Origin: Ignelater luminosus
Taxonomy: Eukaryota > Arthropoda > Insecta > Coleoptera > Elateridae
Assembly (NCBI GenBank): GCA_011009095.1
Contig: VTPC01090432.1
Span: 62,001-126,000 of the forward strand
DNA length: 64,000 nt
Direction: 5' to 3'
Of the stretch, positions 20,691 through 33,262 are shown piece by piece. The translations under genes and the position numbers were made by a program. The notes under the pieces are model-generated. The model was given only the letters and a program-made list of their open reading frames with translations, made no database searches and had not been told where the DNA came from. Every line of letters begins with the position of its first letter. Position 1 is the stretch's first letter.

Positions 20691-23599
20691 GACAAAGGGT
20701 TTAATTATACAAAGGTAACTAAATATATTAACGAAATAATAAATTGACAGAAAATTTTAAAATAACATTACAACTTATGGTTTTATGAAGTCAAGCAATG
20801 TTGCCACATCAACCAACAACGCGGCTCTATTTTGTCGATATATTGCCGTTCATCTACGACAGTTATCCACCTCGTTATGTATTATCGTTAACTCGTACTC
20901 GGTTGTAAACAGCTACCACTTTTTTTAGAAAGCAAGCTAGGTATGATTTTCCCGATGGACCAGAGATTTTCTCGTGCAGAAGGAATAATAAGAAGCTTTA
21001 ATTATACCAATGCGTCCAAGATGAATTTTAACAGTAAGAATAACCCTATCAGTTCAATATTTAGTATCCTGTCAGGAACATGAATAGCCTATAAAAAGAA
21101 AAATGATAGTTCATGTTAAATTTATTGTTTTTTACTAGAGAATTTGAGAAGGGTACAGTAGGTGTTTCCCACGGGAAATAAATAAGAATTTAGACTATTT
21201 GTAGCTCGTAGCTTGACCTAGACATACGCATTATTTGTTCAGTTAATCGATACTTTCAACACTAGCCCTTTTGTAATTTTTTACTTTGAACATGAATAAG
21301 ATCTTTTTAGGCCGGTATTGTCTTCTACATGCGTGATCGTTATAAATTAGATATAGACGGTTGTTGTGTGCTTTCACCTCCAAATATATGATACAAAAAA
21401 ACACAAATAAGCAAAGCAAGATCAAAGTAAGGTACATAGATTAGACATTGGCTTATTGCGAGGTGTTTAATTTCCTGTAGACCATTTCATTTTAATAGTT
21501 TAGTGCTGATATGATGGCTTACTAACTGAAAAACTATTACTGAGTTAGAAATTATCAAATGACTCAGGATTACACCAAGATTACATTTAGGTCATTTGTG
21601 CAACATCTTGCAGGCAGGATAATAGACTTTGAATTAACTTGTTTGACACGGCCATCTACAAACTAAAGTGTAGAACTGATCATAAGCCCTTCTATTTTTT
21701 ATTTTGTTGCTGATATGCGATTAGTGTGGTGTATTCTAAATTATCTGTTGTAATTTATTTATTGTCCTCCTGTAAAAGTTGTTCTTTTAGTTTATATCGA
21801 CCTGATAAAGTATTCTCTCTGATAGTCTTACAAACTTTAAGTCTCAAGATTTACTGAAACTATCGTAAAAGAATAAAAGAACAGTTAATGTATAAGTATT
21901 TATAGTGATAGGTTTTACAAAATATCATTTTGTATGCATTACATATTTTTATTCAATACGTAAAGTTTCATTTTGAAGCGGTTTTACTTCTTCGTCCTTT
22001 CGTTCTTCAAGTCAAACGTTCTTGTAAACTTAATTTTGTTTTTACAGTCGCTTGCTCGACAACTCTACTAAAATATTTTAGCATTTTTTACTTCAGTTTA
22101 GATTTAGATGTTGCTAGACTGTTTCATACTGCCATGTTACTTATTTTATGTGTCTGGCATCTTATTACTATATTTTCTAATAAAGCTTTACCTGCTTTCA
22201 ACTCATAATACGATGACATACATATTACTTCTTATATTGCCTTACAAAGTGAATATTATTCGACGTTATTGAATGCATTATTAATATACTCAAATTAAAT
22301 TTATGCTTAGAATTTTTATTGCACGCTCAAAGAATTTTGCTTCTGTTCTTTATTGCAAAAGGGGAAGCTTCTGGTATGCAAGGAATGAATATACAATCTT
22401 TATTTCTCTTAAAATACTGTGCATTTTTATGATTTTATTACATCTTGATAGGATACATATTCCCTAACAAATTAATATTTTTTATTATTTTTCAATAGTA
22501 AGTTTCAAGATGTTTATCGATAGTTAATAGATTAACTTCAGATTTAATACCGCATAATCTACTGAAGGAGGAAGCTTTCCAATTACTTTTATCTATAACT
22601 GTCTTTTGAAAGCCCTTCTCGCTGAAAGAATCATCTTCTTTGTAATTCTGATGATATTAAAACTGATATGAGTTGCAACTAAATTTGAATTTGCAAAAGC
22701 GCCTGTTAAGATTAAATTTTAAAATTAGTTTTTTATTGTGTTATATTAGTTATTAAATATCCATTCTACATAGAAGAATATTAAAATACCAACTATCAAG
22801 TCGCCTAAATTTTCGGGTGATTAGCAGGAGTGGTTGATACAAATACATTAATGCTGAGGTTTTCATACAAGAATCGTTTTAATAAACCGCATGGAATTCT
22901 TTAATCTAAAATCTCAGCTAGTACATTTTCAATTTTAGGTTGTGTTTAATTCTTCTAACCTCCAGGTCATAAAAATAAACAATTTGGGCTTATTTTAAAC
23001 TAAGTGTAAAGTAAGAATGCCTGATCAGATTGTATGTAATTGAGAAAGTACAATTTAAAGTTTTTCCGTCCGATAGATGCTCGTGATAATTGTCAGGTTA
23101 ATTCCTTGCTTCACCTGATGGTTTGAAACCGTATAAATTGAAAGATGCTGACAGTAAAGGAGAACAGAGACATGTTACATGACAACTTATAGAATGTCAA
23201 CCTACGATGTTGAGCTGTACGTAGGACTAAGGACATCACTCGAGAACTCATCATAATAACTCGGGCTTGCAGAAAAAATATAAAAATGAACTTTAGTTTG
23301 GGACAATAATGTGCTATTGTGGGGTCACATAAAGGAATAGTAAGTCTGCGGAAGATAGAGAAAAGTCCTACAAATATTGTACAATCTAACAACAGGGAGG
23401 CTTGGAACACAGTCAGGTAGAGTCCGGTCGAGATGTGGTTAGGAGTTTACAAATACAAAAGGGCATGCATAATGAGAATTGCTTCACATTCACTCTACGA
23501 AGAAGGATTAATTCATTTTCTTCTACCTAGAGTGTCGGCCTAAACTCTGAGGGAATACAAATTCAGCCTTTTTTGTTGTTTGAAGAAATATAATGAAAT
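20691..23599. other. Non-coding DNA
   Basis: Very AT-rich. Open frames here (for instance 21930-22208) are low-complexity and hydrophobic with no recognisable domain and are considered chance. Confidence 0.5.
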
Positions 23600-23985
23600 A
23601 TACTGGTTGATTGGCTCCAGGTGCCTCTCGCACCGATAGCTAGAGCCGTTACTTCATTGGCTTTCCCAGGGTCATGGCTGGTTAAGAATAATATTTAACC
23701 TTTTGCTGGTAGGCTATTCGTCGAGGCTTACAACCTTCCCACAAGATATTAACATCATACGATGGCACGTTCCGGATTAATAAAGATCAGATCCGGCTTT
23801 CTTAAGGAACCGTCAGCGAAACGAATGTGCGGTTCTTGGTGGTCAACTACCGCGTTTCGCTTTTGTGTCAGGGTTTCTAGGCGATTACTGATCCTTTCGT
23901 GCTGTCTAATACGTACCCAATGCGTCAGTGGACAAGCTTGCAACATACGGGACAAACTTTCTACTCCAGGCAAGTTCATATTCAT
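23600..23985 (-). pseudogene. Second R2-clade fragment: CCHC region and RLE
   Basis: Minus strand reads VESLSRMLQACPLTHWVRIR (zinc-motif end with the Cys kept), then RFADGSLRKPDLIFINPERA, the PD part of the restriction-like endonuclease. A one-base shift near 23757 leads to YDVNILWEG...RRIAYQQKVKYYS, giving the second Asp and the Lys/Tyr segment. Further on, ALAIGARGTWSQS at about 23640-23600 parallels SLVLGARGIWYKN in the 14-17 kb element. It is a 3'-terminal, 5'-truncated insertion from a related but different R2-clade family. Confidence 0.75.
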
Positions 23986-24517
23986 CCTAGTAATAATCCG
24001 GCTTTAAAAACCTTATCTCGATTGGGTCGTAGATATCACATAACTTCAAGCTTAGATCGGAATATACAAATACAGTAATAAATAATAAGTCTGTCATATG
24101 ATTCTATTTAATGGATAAAAGAAATAACAAATATACCAATGAAAGTTGAACGCCAGCGTTTTCTTGAATTTGCAGGAAAACACAAGCCCGAGGCAAACTT
24201 ACTGTTTATTAATAAATAATAATACGCAAGAAAACAACGTAATAAGAAACTAATCAATACGTTTATTGCAAATGTAGAAGCAAGAAAAATTATATAAATA
24301 AATACATCAAGCATTAGATTTTATTCTTTCCTTAAACTCAAGGAAGAGATGACGTCTCCCTGATTTTATTGTAATTCACCGCTAACTATATTATTAATAA
24401 TATAAAGATCAATAGTTTAAAACTGTACCGATGTTTTTTTCTTTTAAAAAAAACTTTAAAAAGAAATTTTACACAAAACAATCAGATTAACAATAAACAA
24501 AGCTCTTTGATTACGCT
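23986..24517. other. Non-coding DNA
   Basis: AT-rich, no coding signal recognised before the LTR. Confidence 0.5.
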
Positions 24518-24748
24518 AGTTATAGTGCAACAACCTATATAATATAGAATAAAATACTGTAATGTAATATTATATACCCAGTTAGCATTTTCTTTTTATC
24601 ATTTTAACATGATGTTTTTATAAAGTTAGTCTGATAATAAATCTTGAACGGATAACACCAAAAGAATTAAAAAGAGAATATTGTTAATTCGGGGTTTTTG
24701 GAAAATTCGTTTTTTAAAAACCACCAATTTCAATTGAAACTTATAATT
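24518..24748 (+). repeat. 5' LTR of the errantivirus-like element
   Basis: 231 bp, AGTTATAG...TTATAATT. Contains an AATAAA-like run (AATAAATC near 24635). About 96% identical to 31575-31805 by hand count. Preceded by CGCT. Confidence 0.95.
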
Positions 24749-24766
24749 GGCGCAGTTCGACAGGAC
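24749..24766 (+). promoter_or_regulatory. Primer-binding site (tRNA-Ser-like, 17.6/297 type)
   Basis: GGCGCAGTTCGACAGGA immediately follows the LTR and resembles the TGGCGCAGTCG-type primer site of the 17.6/297/ZAM group, for which tRNA-Ser is the known primer. Identity of the tRNA is inferred. Confidence 0.65.
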
Positions 24767-25091
24767 GTTTTCGTGGGAAAATTCATTGTGAAAAGTTCCT
24801 GTGAGTGTTAACTCGTAAACGAAAACCAAAATCTACAAAATAAACTCAAGTGAGAAAAAAAGTAGTGCGACCACCAGCAAAGAGGCGGCACTCCGACGAC
24901 TCCATTGTGGAAGTACCAGGAAGATCCGGATATGCGAGTGGGCGTAGCGGTGTTATTACTGTAAGTAAATTTTTTCGTTCATGACAGACTCCTCTAAAAT
25001 TCCTATTGATTCCTTCGGTGAAACCAATCAGGACTTAGAGCATTTTTTAATCACTAATTTTAACAAATTATAAATTAATACAAATTTAAAA

Positions 25092-26226
25092 ATGGTAACA
25101 CCATCTAATGTATCCAGCCAACCTTCCCCACCTGTTTTAGATATTAAAAATTTGTCTATTATTCCAAATTTTGATGGAAATGTAAATAAATTACACAGAT
25201 TTATTAATGCAGTCGAATCGATTTTAAATCACTACTATGATGATAAAAATTTAGGCAGTTTCCAAAATGTTCTTTTATTAAACGGTATTTTAAACAAACT
25301 TGAAGGTAGGGCTGAAGAAGTTATAGCTATTTATGGTTGTGACAGTTGGAAAAAGATTAAAGAAACGTTATTGCAAAACTTTGGCGATCAACGTGACGAA
25401 AATTGTTTAAATCACGATCTAGTAAATTTGAGACAAAAACCAGGTGAAACACCTAACCAGTTTCACGAAAAGTTACGCATTTATTAAACACCATTTGTAA
25501 TTACGTTGATTTACATTCTGAAGAACCAGAAAAAACTAGTAAGAGATATTTCTTCACAAAGCAGGCATTAAAAACATTTTTAGCGGGTTTAAGGGAACCT
25601 TTAGGGCCCATAATTAGGGCAATGAGACCTAGAACTCTTGCGGAAGCTAAGCAGTACATTAACGAGGAAGATAATATAAATATTATCAAAAATCGAATCA
25701 AATTGAAAACAAGAAGCCCTCACAAGTACATAAAACCATCCACCAATTTCCACAAAATCACTATTATCCAGGCGCTTCGCAAATACTCAATCGTCCTGTA
25801 ACACAAATACCCCAATTTCGACCAAGTCATTTCCCTCAAGGACCCGTGAACATCCAAAGAAATCCTAATTCTCCTGCTAGAAAGTTTCCAACAAACAGTC
25901 AGGTTTTTGGTAAACCGACGAACGTTCGGAAACCGGGTACCAATATTCCCACGAATAGACCAACACCAATGAGTATTTCTACTCGTAATACTTCTCATGT
26001 AAAAAACCCAAACCCCGTCAATGCATTTCAAAACTACGGTCAAAAACCAAAGGTGATTTCTGAAGAGCTATTCAATACAGAGTTCGATGACCAATCGAAC
26101 AACAATCTAGAATACGTTTATGATAATCAACAAGCTTACGAAACCTGTTATGTTGATGACGAGCACTGTGAAGATTCTGAATATGAAAATTTTCCTCAGG
26201 ATCCCGATATCAACATCCCGACATAA
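25092..26226 (+). pseudogene. gag region, frameshifted
   Basis: Encodes the structural Gag. The first 131 codons from ATG 25092 (good AAAAATGG context) form the N-terminal capsid-like part. A break near 25480 moves the rest of the capsid-like sequence into another frame, which itself ends near 25800. A final open segment (25846-26226) is rich in Asn/Pro and then acidic, like the C-terminus of errantivirus Gag. No CCHC knuckle is seen, which is normal for this group. Confidence 0.75.
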
Positions 26227-29200
26227 TAGAGCATCATATTTCCACCAACAAAAAAGAATTACCCTATATCCAGATCTCTAACCCCCCTCTCAAGCTCCTA
26301 ATCGACACTGGTTCAACTAAATCCTTCATAAACCCTCAAATAGCTTGCAAATATTATCAAGACAAAATTATTTACGAACCTTTTACAGTCTCTACAATTT
26401 TTCAAAGCTCATCTCATGATTATCGTGCTGAGATACCAATTTTTCCAGAATTCAATTGCAATGAAAATTTCAAATTTTATCTTTTTAATTTTCACAATGT
26501 ATATGATGGACTTATTGGACTTGACAATCTTAAACTTTTGAATGCACAGTTAGACTTTATAAATTCAAAATTATACACCCCCACATGTGTCATACCAATC
26601 AAATACCAACCTTCTCGCCAACAAACTTTCAAACATTTCAATTTAAAAATTAATCCACATGGTCGAATTGTAACTGAAATTCCTCTAAACCAGAGGAATG
26701 GTGATGTTATAATTCCGCAAAAAATTATTCAAAATTGCAAAATTTCAGAAACCTTATTCGTGGCTAGAAATGGTTTGGCTTTAGTAGAAATTCTAAACGA
26801 AACTGACGATGAAATCAATCTATCTTTAACAGATTCAATTAAGATAATTCCTTTTGTCGAAAATAATTACGAACTTTACCAAATTGATGTAACATCTAAC
26901 AGCGAACAAGACTCTGATACCGGAGACTCGATTAGAACATCCCATATGAACTCCGAAGAAAAGGAACAAATACTTAAATTGTGCAAAAAATATTCTGACA
27001 TTTTCCATAGAGAAAATCAAACGTTAACATTTTACGAATCAGGTAAAACATTGCATAAAAACAACAGACGAAATTCCCGTGTATACTAAGTTATATAGAT
27101 ATCCATTTATACATAAACCAGAAGTGGAACGACAGATAAAGTCCATGTTGGAGCAAGGAATCATCCGGCCAAGTAACTCGCCCTGGTCATCACCAATTTG
27201 GGTTGTCCCAAAAAAGGCAGATGCCTCTGGGAAGAAGAAATGGCGCCTTGTGGTAGACTATCGCAAGGTCAACCAGAAGACGATAGACGATAGATACCCC
27301 TTGCCCAATATCACTGATGTGCTAGACAAATTGGGAAGATGCAATTATTTCACCACACTAGATTTGGCCAGCGGGTTCCATCAAATTGAAATGAATCCGA
27401 AAGATACCCCAAAGACGGCCTTCAACGTAGAAAACGGGCACTATGAGTATGTGAGGATGCCCTTTGGACTCAAGAATGCCCCCGGCGATCTTCCAGCGGG
27501 TCATGGATGATGTCCTAAGAGGATTTCAGAACGATATTTGCCTAGTGTATCTAGACGATATAATTATATTCTCAACATCCCTCCAAGAACATGTTGTCAA
27601 CCTTACCAAAATATTTCAACGCCTACGAAAAAACAACCTAAAAATACAACTCGACAAATCGGAGTTTCTAAAACGGGAAGTGGCATATTTGGGTCACATT
27701 GTCACTCCTGAAAGCGTAAAACCAAATCCCGATAAAATTGCAGCCATTAAGAAGTACTCACTACCTAAAACTACGAAGAAATAAAAAGCTTTTTAGGTCT
27801 TCTAGGTTACTACAGAAAATTTATTAAAAAATTTGCAGGTATAACTAAACCATTTACGCTTTGCTTAAAAAAAGATGCTAAGATCGAAATTACTCCACAG
27901 TACATTAAATGCTTTGAGGACTGTAAGAACTTATTAACAAACGATCCCGTCCTCCAATATCCTGACTTTTCCAAGGAATTCAATTTGACCACCGATGCAA
28001 GTAACGTGGCGATAGGTGCTGTGTTGTCACAAGGACCTATCGGAAGTGACAGGCCAATCGCATATGCTTCAAGAACATTAAACGAGTCAGAGTAGAACTA
28101 CAGCACGATTGAAAAAGAGCTTTTGGCAATCGTCTGGGCTACAAAATACTTTCGACCGTACCTCTTCGGAAAAAAGTTTAAGATTATCACTGATCATAAG
28201 TCCCTGCAATGGCTGATGTCGTTAAAAGAGCCGAACTCCAGGCTAGTGAGATGGCGATTGAAGCTTGAGGAATTCGAGTACGAAGTCGTGTATAAAAAAG
28301 GAAAAGCCAACACTAACGCGGACGCTCTATCTCGTATAGAGATACACACCAAAGACTTTTTTAGGTATATGGATGAGTTTAACCAACAACTGAAACTAAG
28401 AAATCCCGTGGATGATGACAATATGTCAACAGCTGTCAACATAGCTGAACCCCCTGCATTGCAGGATGTTACAGAAATAAACGCAGAAACTGATAATCTT
28501 GCGAGGAGATCATCCGAGGAAACTCTTACCGGTAGCGAACCAGAAATCGAGCAGAATCCTAGACACTCTTCTGAGGAAACACTTACCGCAGAAGAAGGTG
28601 ACCTTGACGAAAGTGATACCATCCATTCAAGCCATGAAGAACCAATTCAACAAATTCCATCATCCGAAAGAGCACTTAATACATACGACCATCAAGTAAT
28701 AATCAATTTTGTTTTACATTCGCCAACTAAACCTAAAATTCAACAAATATTTCCTACCAAAAGACGATTACTTGTTCAAATTTCAATCAATGACTTAGAA
28801 AATGACATCATTAACTTGTTTAAAAATCACCTAGATCCAGATTTCACTCATGCTATTCTTTTTAAAAATGAATCATACGTTCCGCAAATATGCGAAATTG
28901 TTCAGAAAACCTTTAGAAATTCTGCTTTTAAATTGGTAAAGTGTAACACATTATTAGAAGACGTCACCGAAACAGAACGACAGCAAGAAATCATAAGATA
29001 TTATCATGAAGGTAAATGTAATCATAGAGGCATTTTAGAAACAGAAACGAGAATACGAAGATCCTATTATTGGCCAAAACTTAGAATAGGCACTACTCAC
29101 TACATAAATTTTTGCGAAGTGTGTCAAACCAACAAGTATGATAGAAATCCACCCAAACAAAAGTTAATGATCACGCCTACACCATCGAAACCTTTTGAGA

Positions 29201-29782
29201 TTGTTCACGTTGATACTTTTCAAGCACAAGGCCAAAAGTTTTTGACTATAATCGATACATTTTCTAAATACGCGCAGGCATATCCTCTAACAGACGCATC
29301 AGGTATCGAAGTTGTCAGAGCATTCGTAATTTTCCTGACCCATCATGGTATGCCAAATTTAGTAATCATAGACAATGATTCCGAACTAAAAAATTCAGTA
29401 GTCCAAGAATTCTTTAAAACTCATCAGGTAAATACTCAATGGTGCAATCGAGAGGTTTCACTCCACTCTCATCGAACATCTACGTGTACTAAGGCTTAAG
29501 GATAAAGGTAAAATAGATATATTGAACCAAATGCCTTATGCAATTTTAGGGTACAATAATTCGATTCACTCAGTGACTAAGCAAAAACCAATTGACACCG
29601 TTAACGGCCATTTAAACTCGACAGATCCATTTAACATAAACATTAATGAAAAATGGTTAAATACTTATATCCTGGAACATCGCGACGCAACTAAAGAAAT
29701 CTATAAAAGGTTAAACGAACAGTTAGTTAACCAAAAGGAATCTGTTATTGAAAATCATAACAAGAGTCGCGAAGATCCATGA
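26227..29782 (+). pseudogene. pol region: protease, reverse transcriptase, RNase H, integrase; multiple breaks
   Basis: Protease with an Asp-Thr-Gly-Ser active site (DTG codons 26304-26312). RT begins near 27100; its catalytic YLDD (27548-27559) is intact but lies after a one-base frameshift near 27480. RNase H follows with a TAA at 27782 and a TAG at 28093-28095. The integrase starts near 28980 with HHCC zinc residues and two catalytic Asp visible before 29400. Near 29440 the frame is lost, so the catalytic Glu and C-terminus fall in another frame (resuming at 29522-29782). At least five lesions. Confidence 0.85.
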
Positions 29783-30060
29783 CCTATAACCCCGATACCG
29801 ATGTATATATAAAAATCACCACTAACACTAGAAATAAGTTGCTGCCAAAATTCGCGAAAGAAAAGGTAATAAAAAACAAAAACCTCAAGGTAAAAGCTTC
29901 ACGTAGAACCTATCATAAACAAAATTTGAAACGTTCACCGGCTAACCAGCCGAAATTGTTGCAGATGCCACCTGGCAACCCTTCAAGAGGTAACAATAAC
30001 CAACCTCAACCGGAACCCAGGGATTCTACCGTACAAGCTGGGTCCAGCAAGGATAAAATT

Positions 30061-31500
30061 TAAAACCCATACATTCATCCATTACTTTAACCTAGAACCC
30101 ATTGGAAATGAAATAGCTCTTATAAAGCAGCATTGCCAAAATATTAGTTTTATTATTTCAAAACGTGAAAATCAATATTTTTTTGAATTAGACAACCTTC
30201 AAAGGGCTATATCATATCAATTATATTCGGCAGAACAAAAATTCAACTCTTTGAGTCCTAACATTCGAGTAAAACGAGGTCTTATTGATGGATTCGGAAC
30301 AATCATTAAAGGTATTACAGGAAATCTAGATGCAAATGATGTCGAACATTACGATCAAGCAATAAACGATTTAGAAAATAACCAAATTCAAGTTGTTTGA
30401 AAACTAAATAGGGAAATTTCTCTTACTATACGAATTATTGAAAATTTTAATGAAACAGTTTCTCTAATAAAACATAACCAAGAAGTTATAACCTCTAACT
30501 TAAAGAGAATGCAATTTGAATTTAAGGATTTAATGTTCAATCTTAATGATTATTTAGAAACCAGAAACATTTTGGATCAAATTAATTTAACCTTAAATTT
30601 AATTTTACAATTATTAAGTGACATCGAGAATGTAGTCACGTTTGCTAGATTAAACACACTTCATAGTAGTATTCTAAAAATCGATGAACTTGAATCAATT
30701 GTACAAACTGCATTAAAGTATTAAATAAAATCTTTTTTGTTCTACACTTTCCCTTAGTACTTCCTGAAATATTTTATTATTATCACCTATATTCCATTTC
30801 TACCCAAGATGGTACAACAATTATTCCTCCTAATACCTATCTGGTAATGAGCGAAAATTTTTACCAATACACATCAATACCTTGCATCCACTTGCACCCT
30901 GGATACTACTGCCCCGATGGCAACCTTGTGAACGGAATGCAAGAAGAAGATTGCGTTTTCCAATTGTTACAATTTGGAATTTTTAAAAGAAAGTTGTCAA
31001 CGAACCCCGGTGGAAATCGCCAAAAGCATCGTACAACAAATCGACGAATCTTATTACATAGGAATTTTCCTGAATGAAACGAAAATTCAAACCGCTTATC
31101 GTCATTCGGACCTCACCACGTTAAAAGGAAGTTATTTGATATACCTACCTATAGGATGCCGTTTCCAAACCAATGATTTTAACTATGTCAACGAGAAGGA
31201 AGTCAGCAGAGGTCAGCCAATGCTACTACCTAAAATTAATATTCGTCGTGGGACTTCAGTTACCAATCTCACCAAGATAATAATTAAAACTGTAAACCTT
31301 GATAAAATTCACCAGCTGCAGAAGGAGCAACAAAATTTAAAACCATAATACCAATTTGCAATAAAAACTCTCCGATTAATCTTTGGATTATTCCTATCTA
31401 CGTGATCCTAGTCTTTGCTGGAATCTACCTTATAACATGTTGCATTCGAAGAAACTGGAAAAGGTAGAAACAAGATGGACCAACTCCCGTTAAAGAGCAG
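30061..31500 (+). pseudogene. env-like region (baculovirus-F-type fusion protein), broken
   Basis: Insect errantiviruses carry an envelope gene related to baculovirus F proteins. Here a basic furin-like cleavage site (codons about 30266-30277) is followed by a Gly-rich fusion-peptide-like segment and a helical region, the hallmark order of F-type proteins. An in-frame TGA at 30398-30400 and later stops and shifts (for example near 30721 and 30980) interrupt it. A hydrophobic membrane-anchor-like segment is readable at about 31368-31445. The assignment is by layout; the gene is clearly non-functional. Confidence 0.65.
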
Positions 31501-31574
31501 CAGCAACAAGATCCCTCAGCGCGCCCAGTGGCATTTTTCACCCCATGAAATACGCCACGATTTGGGTATGGAGA

Positions 31575-31805
31575 AGTTATAGTGCAACAACCTATATAAT
31601 ATAGAATAAAATACTGTAATTTAATACTATATACCTAGTTAGCATTTTCTTTTTATCATTTTAACATGATGTTTTTATAAAGTTAGCCTGATAATAAATC
31701 TTGAACGGATAACACCAAAAGAAATAAAAAGAGAATATTTTTAATTTGGGGTTTTTGGAAAATTCGTTTTTTAAAAACCACCAATCTCATTTGAAACTTA
31801 TAATT
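31575..31805 (+). repeat. 3' LTR of the errantivirus-like element
   Basis: 231 bp, same length as the 5' copy, preceded by the purine-rich TTTGGGTATGGAGA and followed by CGCT. Its sequence differs from the 5' LTR at about nine positions. Confidence 0.95.
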
Positions 31806-31809
31806 CGCT

Positions 31810-32890
31810 TAATCTATATTTGTAGTAACATGATCAAAGTTCAAGCTATCATATGTTTTCTTTACAAAAGCAAATTCAAACATTTAAAATAAACAAAAAC
31901 CGATTTTATATCACATAGGTATTTTTCGTCCAGAATCCAAACTATTTCAAGTGGTGATGTACGTGCAATCATAAACTTTTTTTATATCAACTCACCAGAG
32001 CTATATTTGCAATCACCAGGAAAGGTGACTACGCCCATAGAATTTTCCAATCTTATTACGCAATATTGCATTTTCAAGTTCTAACTCGGACAAATTACAG
32101 AATTTTTTTGTTGGTTTTTAAATTTCACGAAGCTAAATCCCCAAGCGGTTTGGAATTTATCGCCGGCAGGCAATTCTCCTAGACCAGACTTCACAGAATA
32201 ATGCAGGATAACCAAAATACAATATTGACAAACATTATAACTTAATGGTATTTAATGACGACAGAAGCTTTCCATTAAAATTCACACATTGTGGAATGAA
32301 TTCCCAACCAAAAACAATCATCAATTCAACACCCTGTTGCTTCAAGAATCGACGCCACAACAATGAATTGACAGATCAGGTAATGAACATAAAGAAGCGT
32401 AAGCCAGTTACGCGCTGCATCCAAAATACGAAAATGACTTAACCTATAATAATTAATTTAAAAGGTTAATTGATGATTTTCGATCTTTATTTTATTTTTT
32501 TAATTTGAATTGAAAATTTTAAAAAATTGTCAAGCGAAAATAAAATTCTTATACGAAAAAACAAAGAATAATAAACATATTGTTGAATTGCAAACATAAT
32601 TCAAACTTACTCCGCAAGTATTAGTTACTGAGATTCCAAAAGGTTATATTTCTTTAAAAAAAAATAAATTTAATAGAAAAAAAATTAAAAATGCACAATT
32701 TACAATTTAATAATAACAAATGAACAACCCAAGTATTAAATTCAATGATAATTTACGAAAGTTAATTTAATAAACTTGAAAATAGGAATTTGGATTGCTT
32801 TTTTGTTGTTTCCATACCACATTAAATTAATAAATTCTTGGCAACATTTTAAAAAGGTTAAACATTTATCTTATACAAAGTAACGAACCG
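31810..32890. other. AT-rich non-coding DNA
   Basis: No coding or repeat signal recognised. Confidence 0.5.
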
Positions 32891-33262
32891 TTACAGTTCA
32901 CAGCCAGCGCTGCACCCTTGACGGCGGTGAGAAGGGTTTGATGGGATTCCCAGTATGGAAAGAAGATTGTTTATGAGTTGAATTGACTTGACAAAATCTC
33001 GCTCCTCAAGAATGAACCAACTGATTAGAGGCAGATGAAAATTGACCTGCATGAGCCAGAGTATGATACTGGTAGTCAATTAGATCTCTTTTGCTTTATT
33101 CCATCTGTACTTATTCCGACAGTTCGCGTTCAGATTAACCTTGCTCCAGATCTTATTGATATGCGAAAGGACTTGTAAAGCCGCAGTTGTAATGTCTGCG
33201 TTGATCAGCGGATTATTAATACACCTACAAAGTATTGCCACGACATTAGCTAGAAGTAACAT
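32891..33262 (-). pseudogene. Possible coding remnant of unknown family
   Basis: On the minus strand about 120 codons are open apart from one TAA at 33080-33082, both halves being in one frame. The N-terminal part reads LLLANVVAILCRCINNPLIN and the C-terminal part is helical with charged patches. Fragments upstream on the same strand (33650-34100) also look faintly protein-like. No family was recognised and chance is a real possibility. Confidence 0.2.

Larger units (their letters stand above)
24518..31805 (+). mobile_element. Ty3/gypsy errantivirus-like LTR retrotransposon with env region, defective
   Basis: A 7.3-kb element with 231-bp LTRs at both ends, a 4-bp target duplication CGCT (24514-24517 and 31806-31809), a primer-binding site directly after the 5' LTR, and gag, protease-RT-RNase H-integrase and env-like regions in the order of insect errantiviruses. 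The LTRs begin AGTTA and end AATT, typical of the gypsy group, and differ at 9 of 231 positions by hand count. Frameshifts and stops break gag, pol and env, so this copy is not functional. Confidence 0.9.

Noticed and set aside
21930-22208. 92-codon hydrophobic frame
   Set aside because: Low-complexity, AT-driven composition with no start context or domain; treated as chance.
28194-28622. 142-codon minus-strand frame rich in Ser
   Set aside because: Antisense to the RNase H/integrase spacer of the errantivirus-like pol; its Ser richness mirrors the acidic codons of the true strand.
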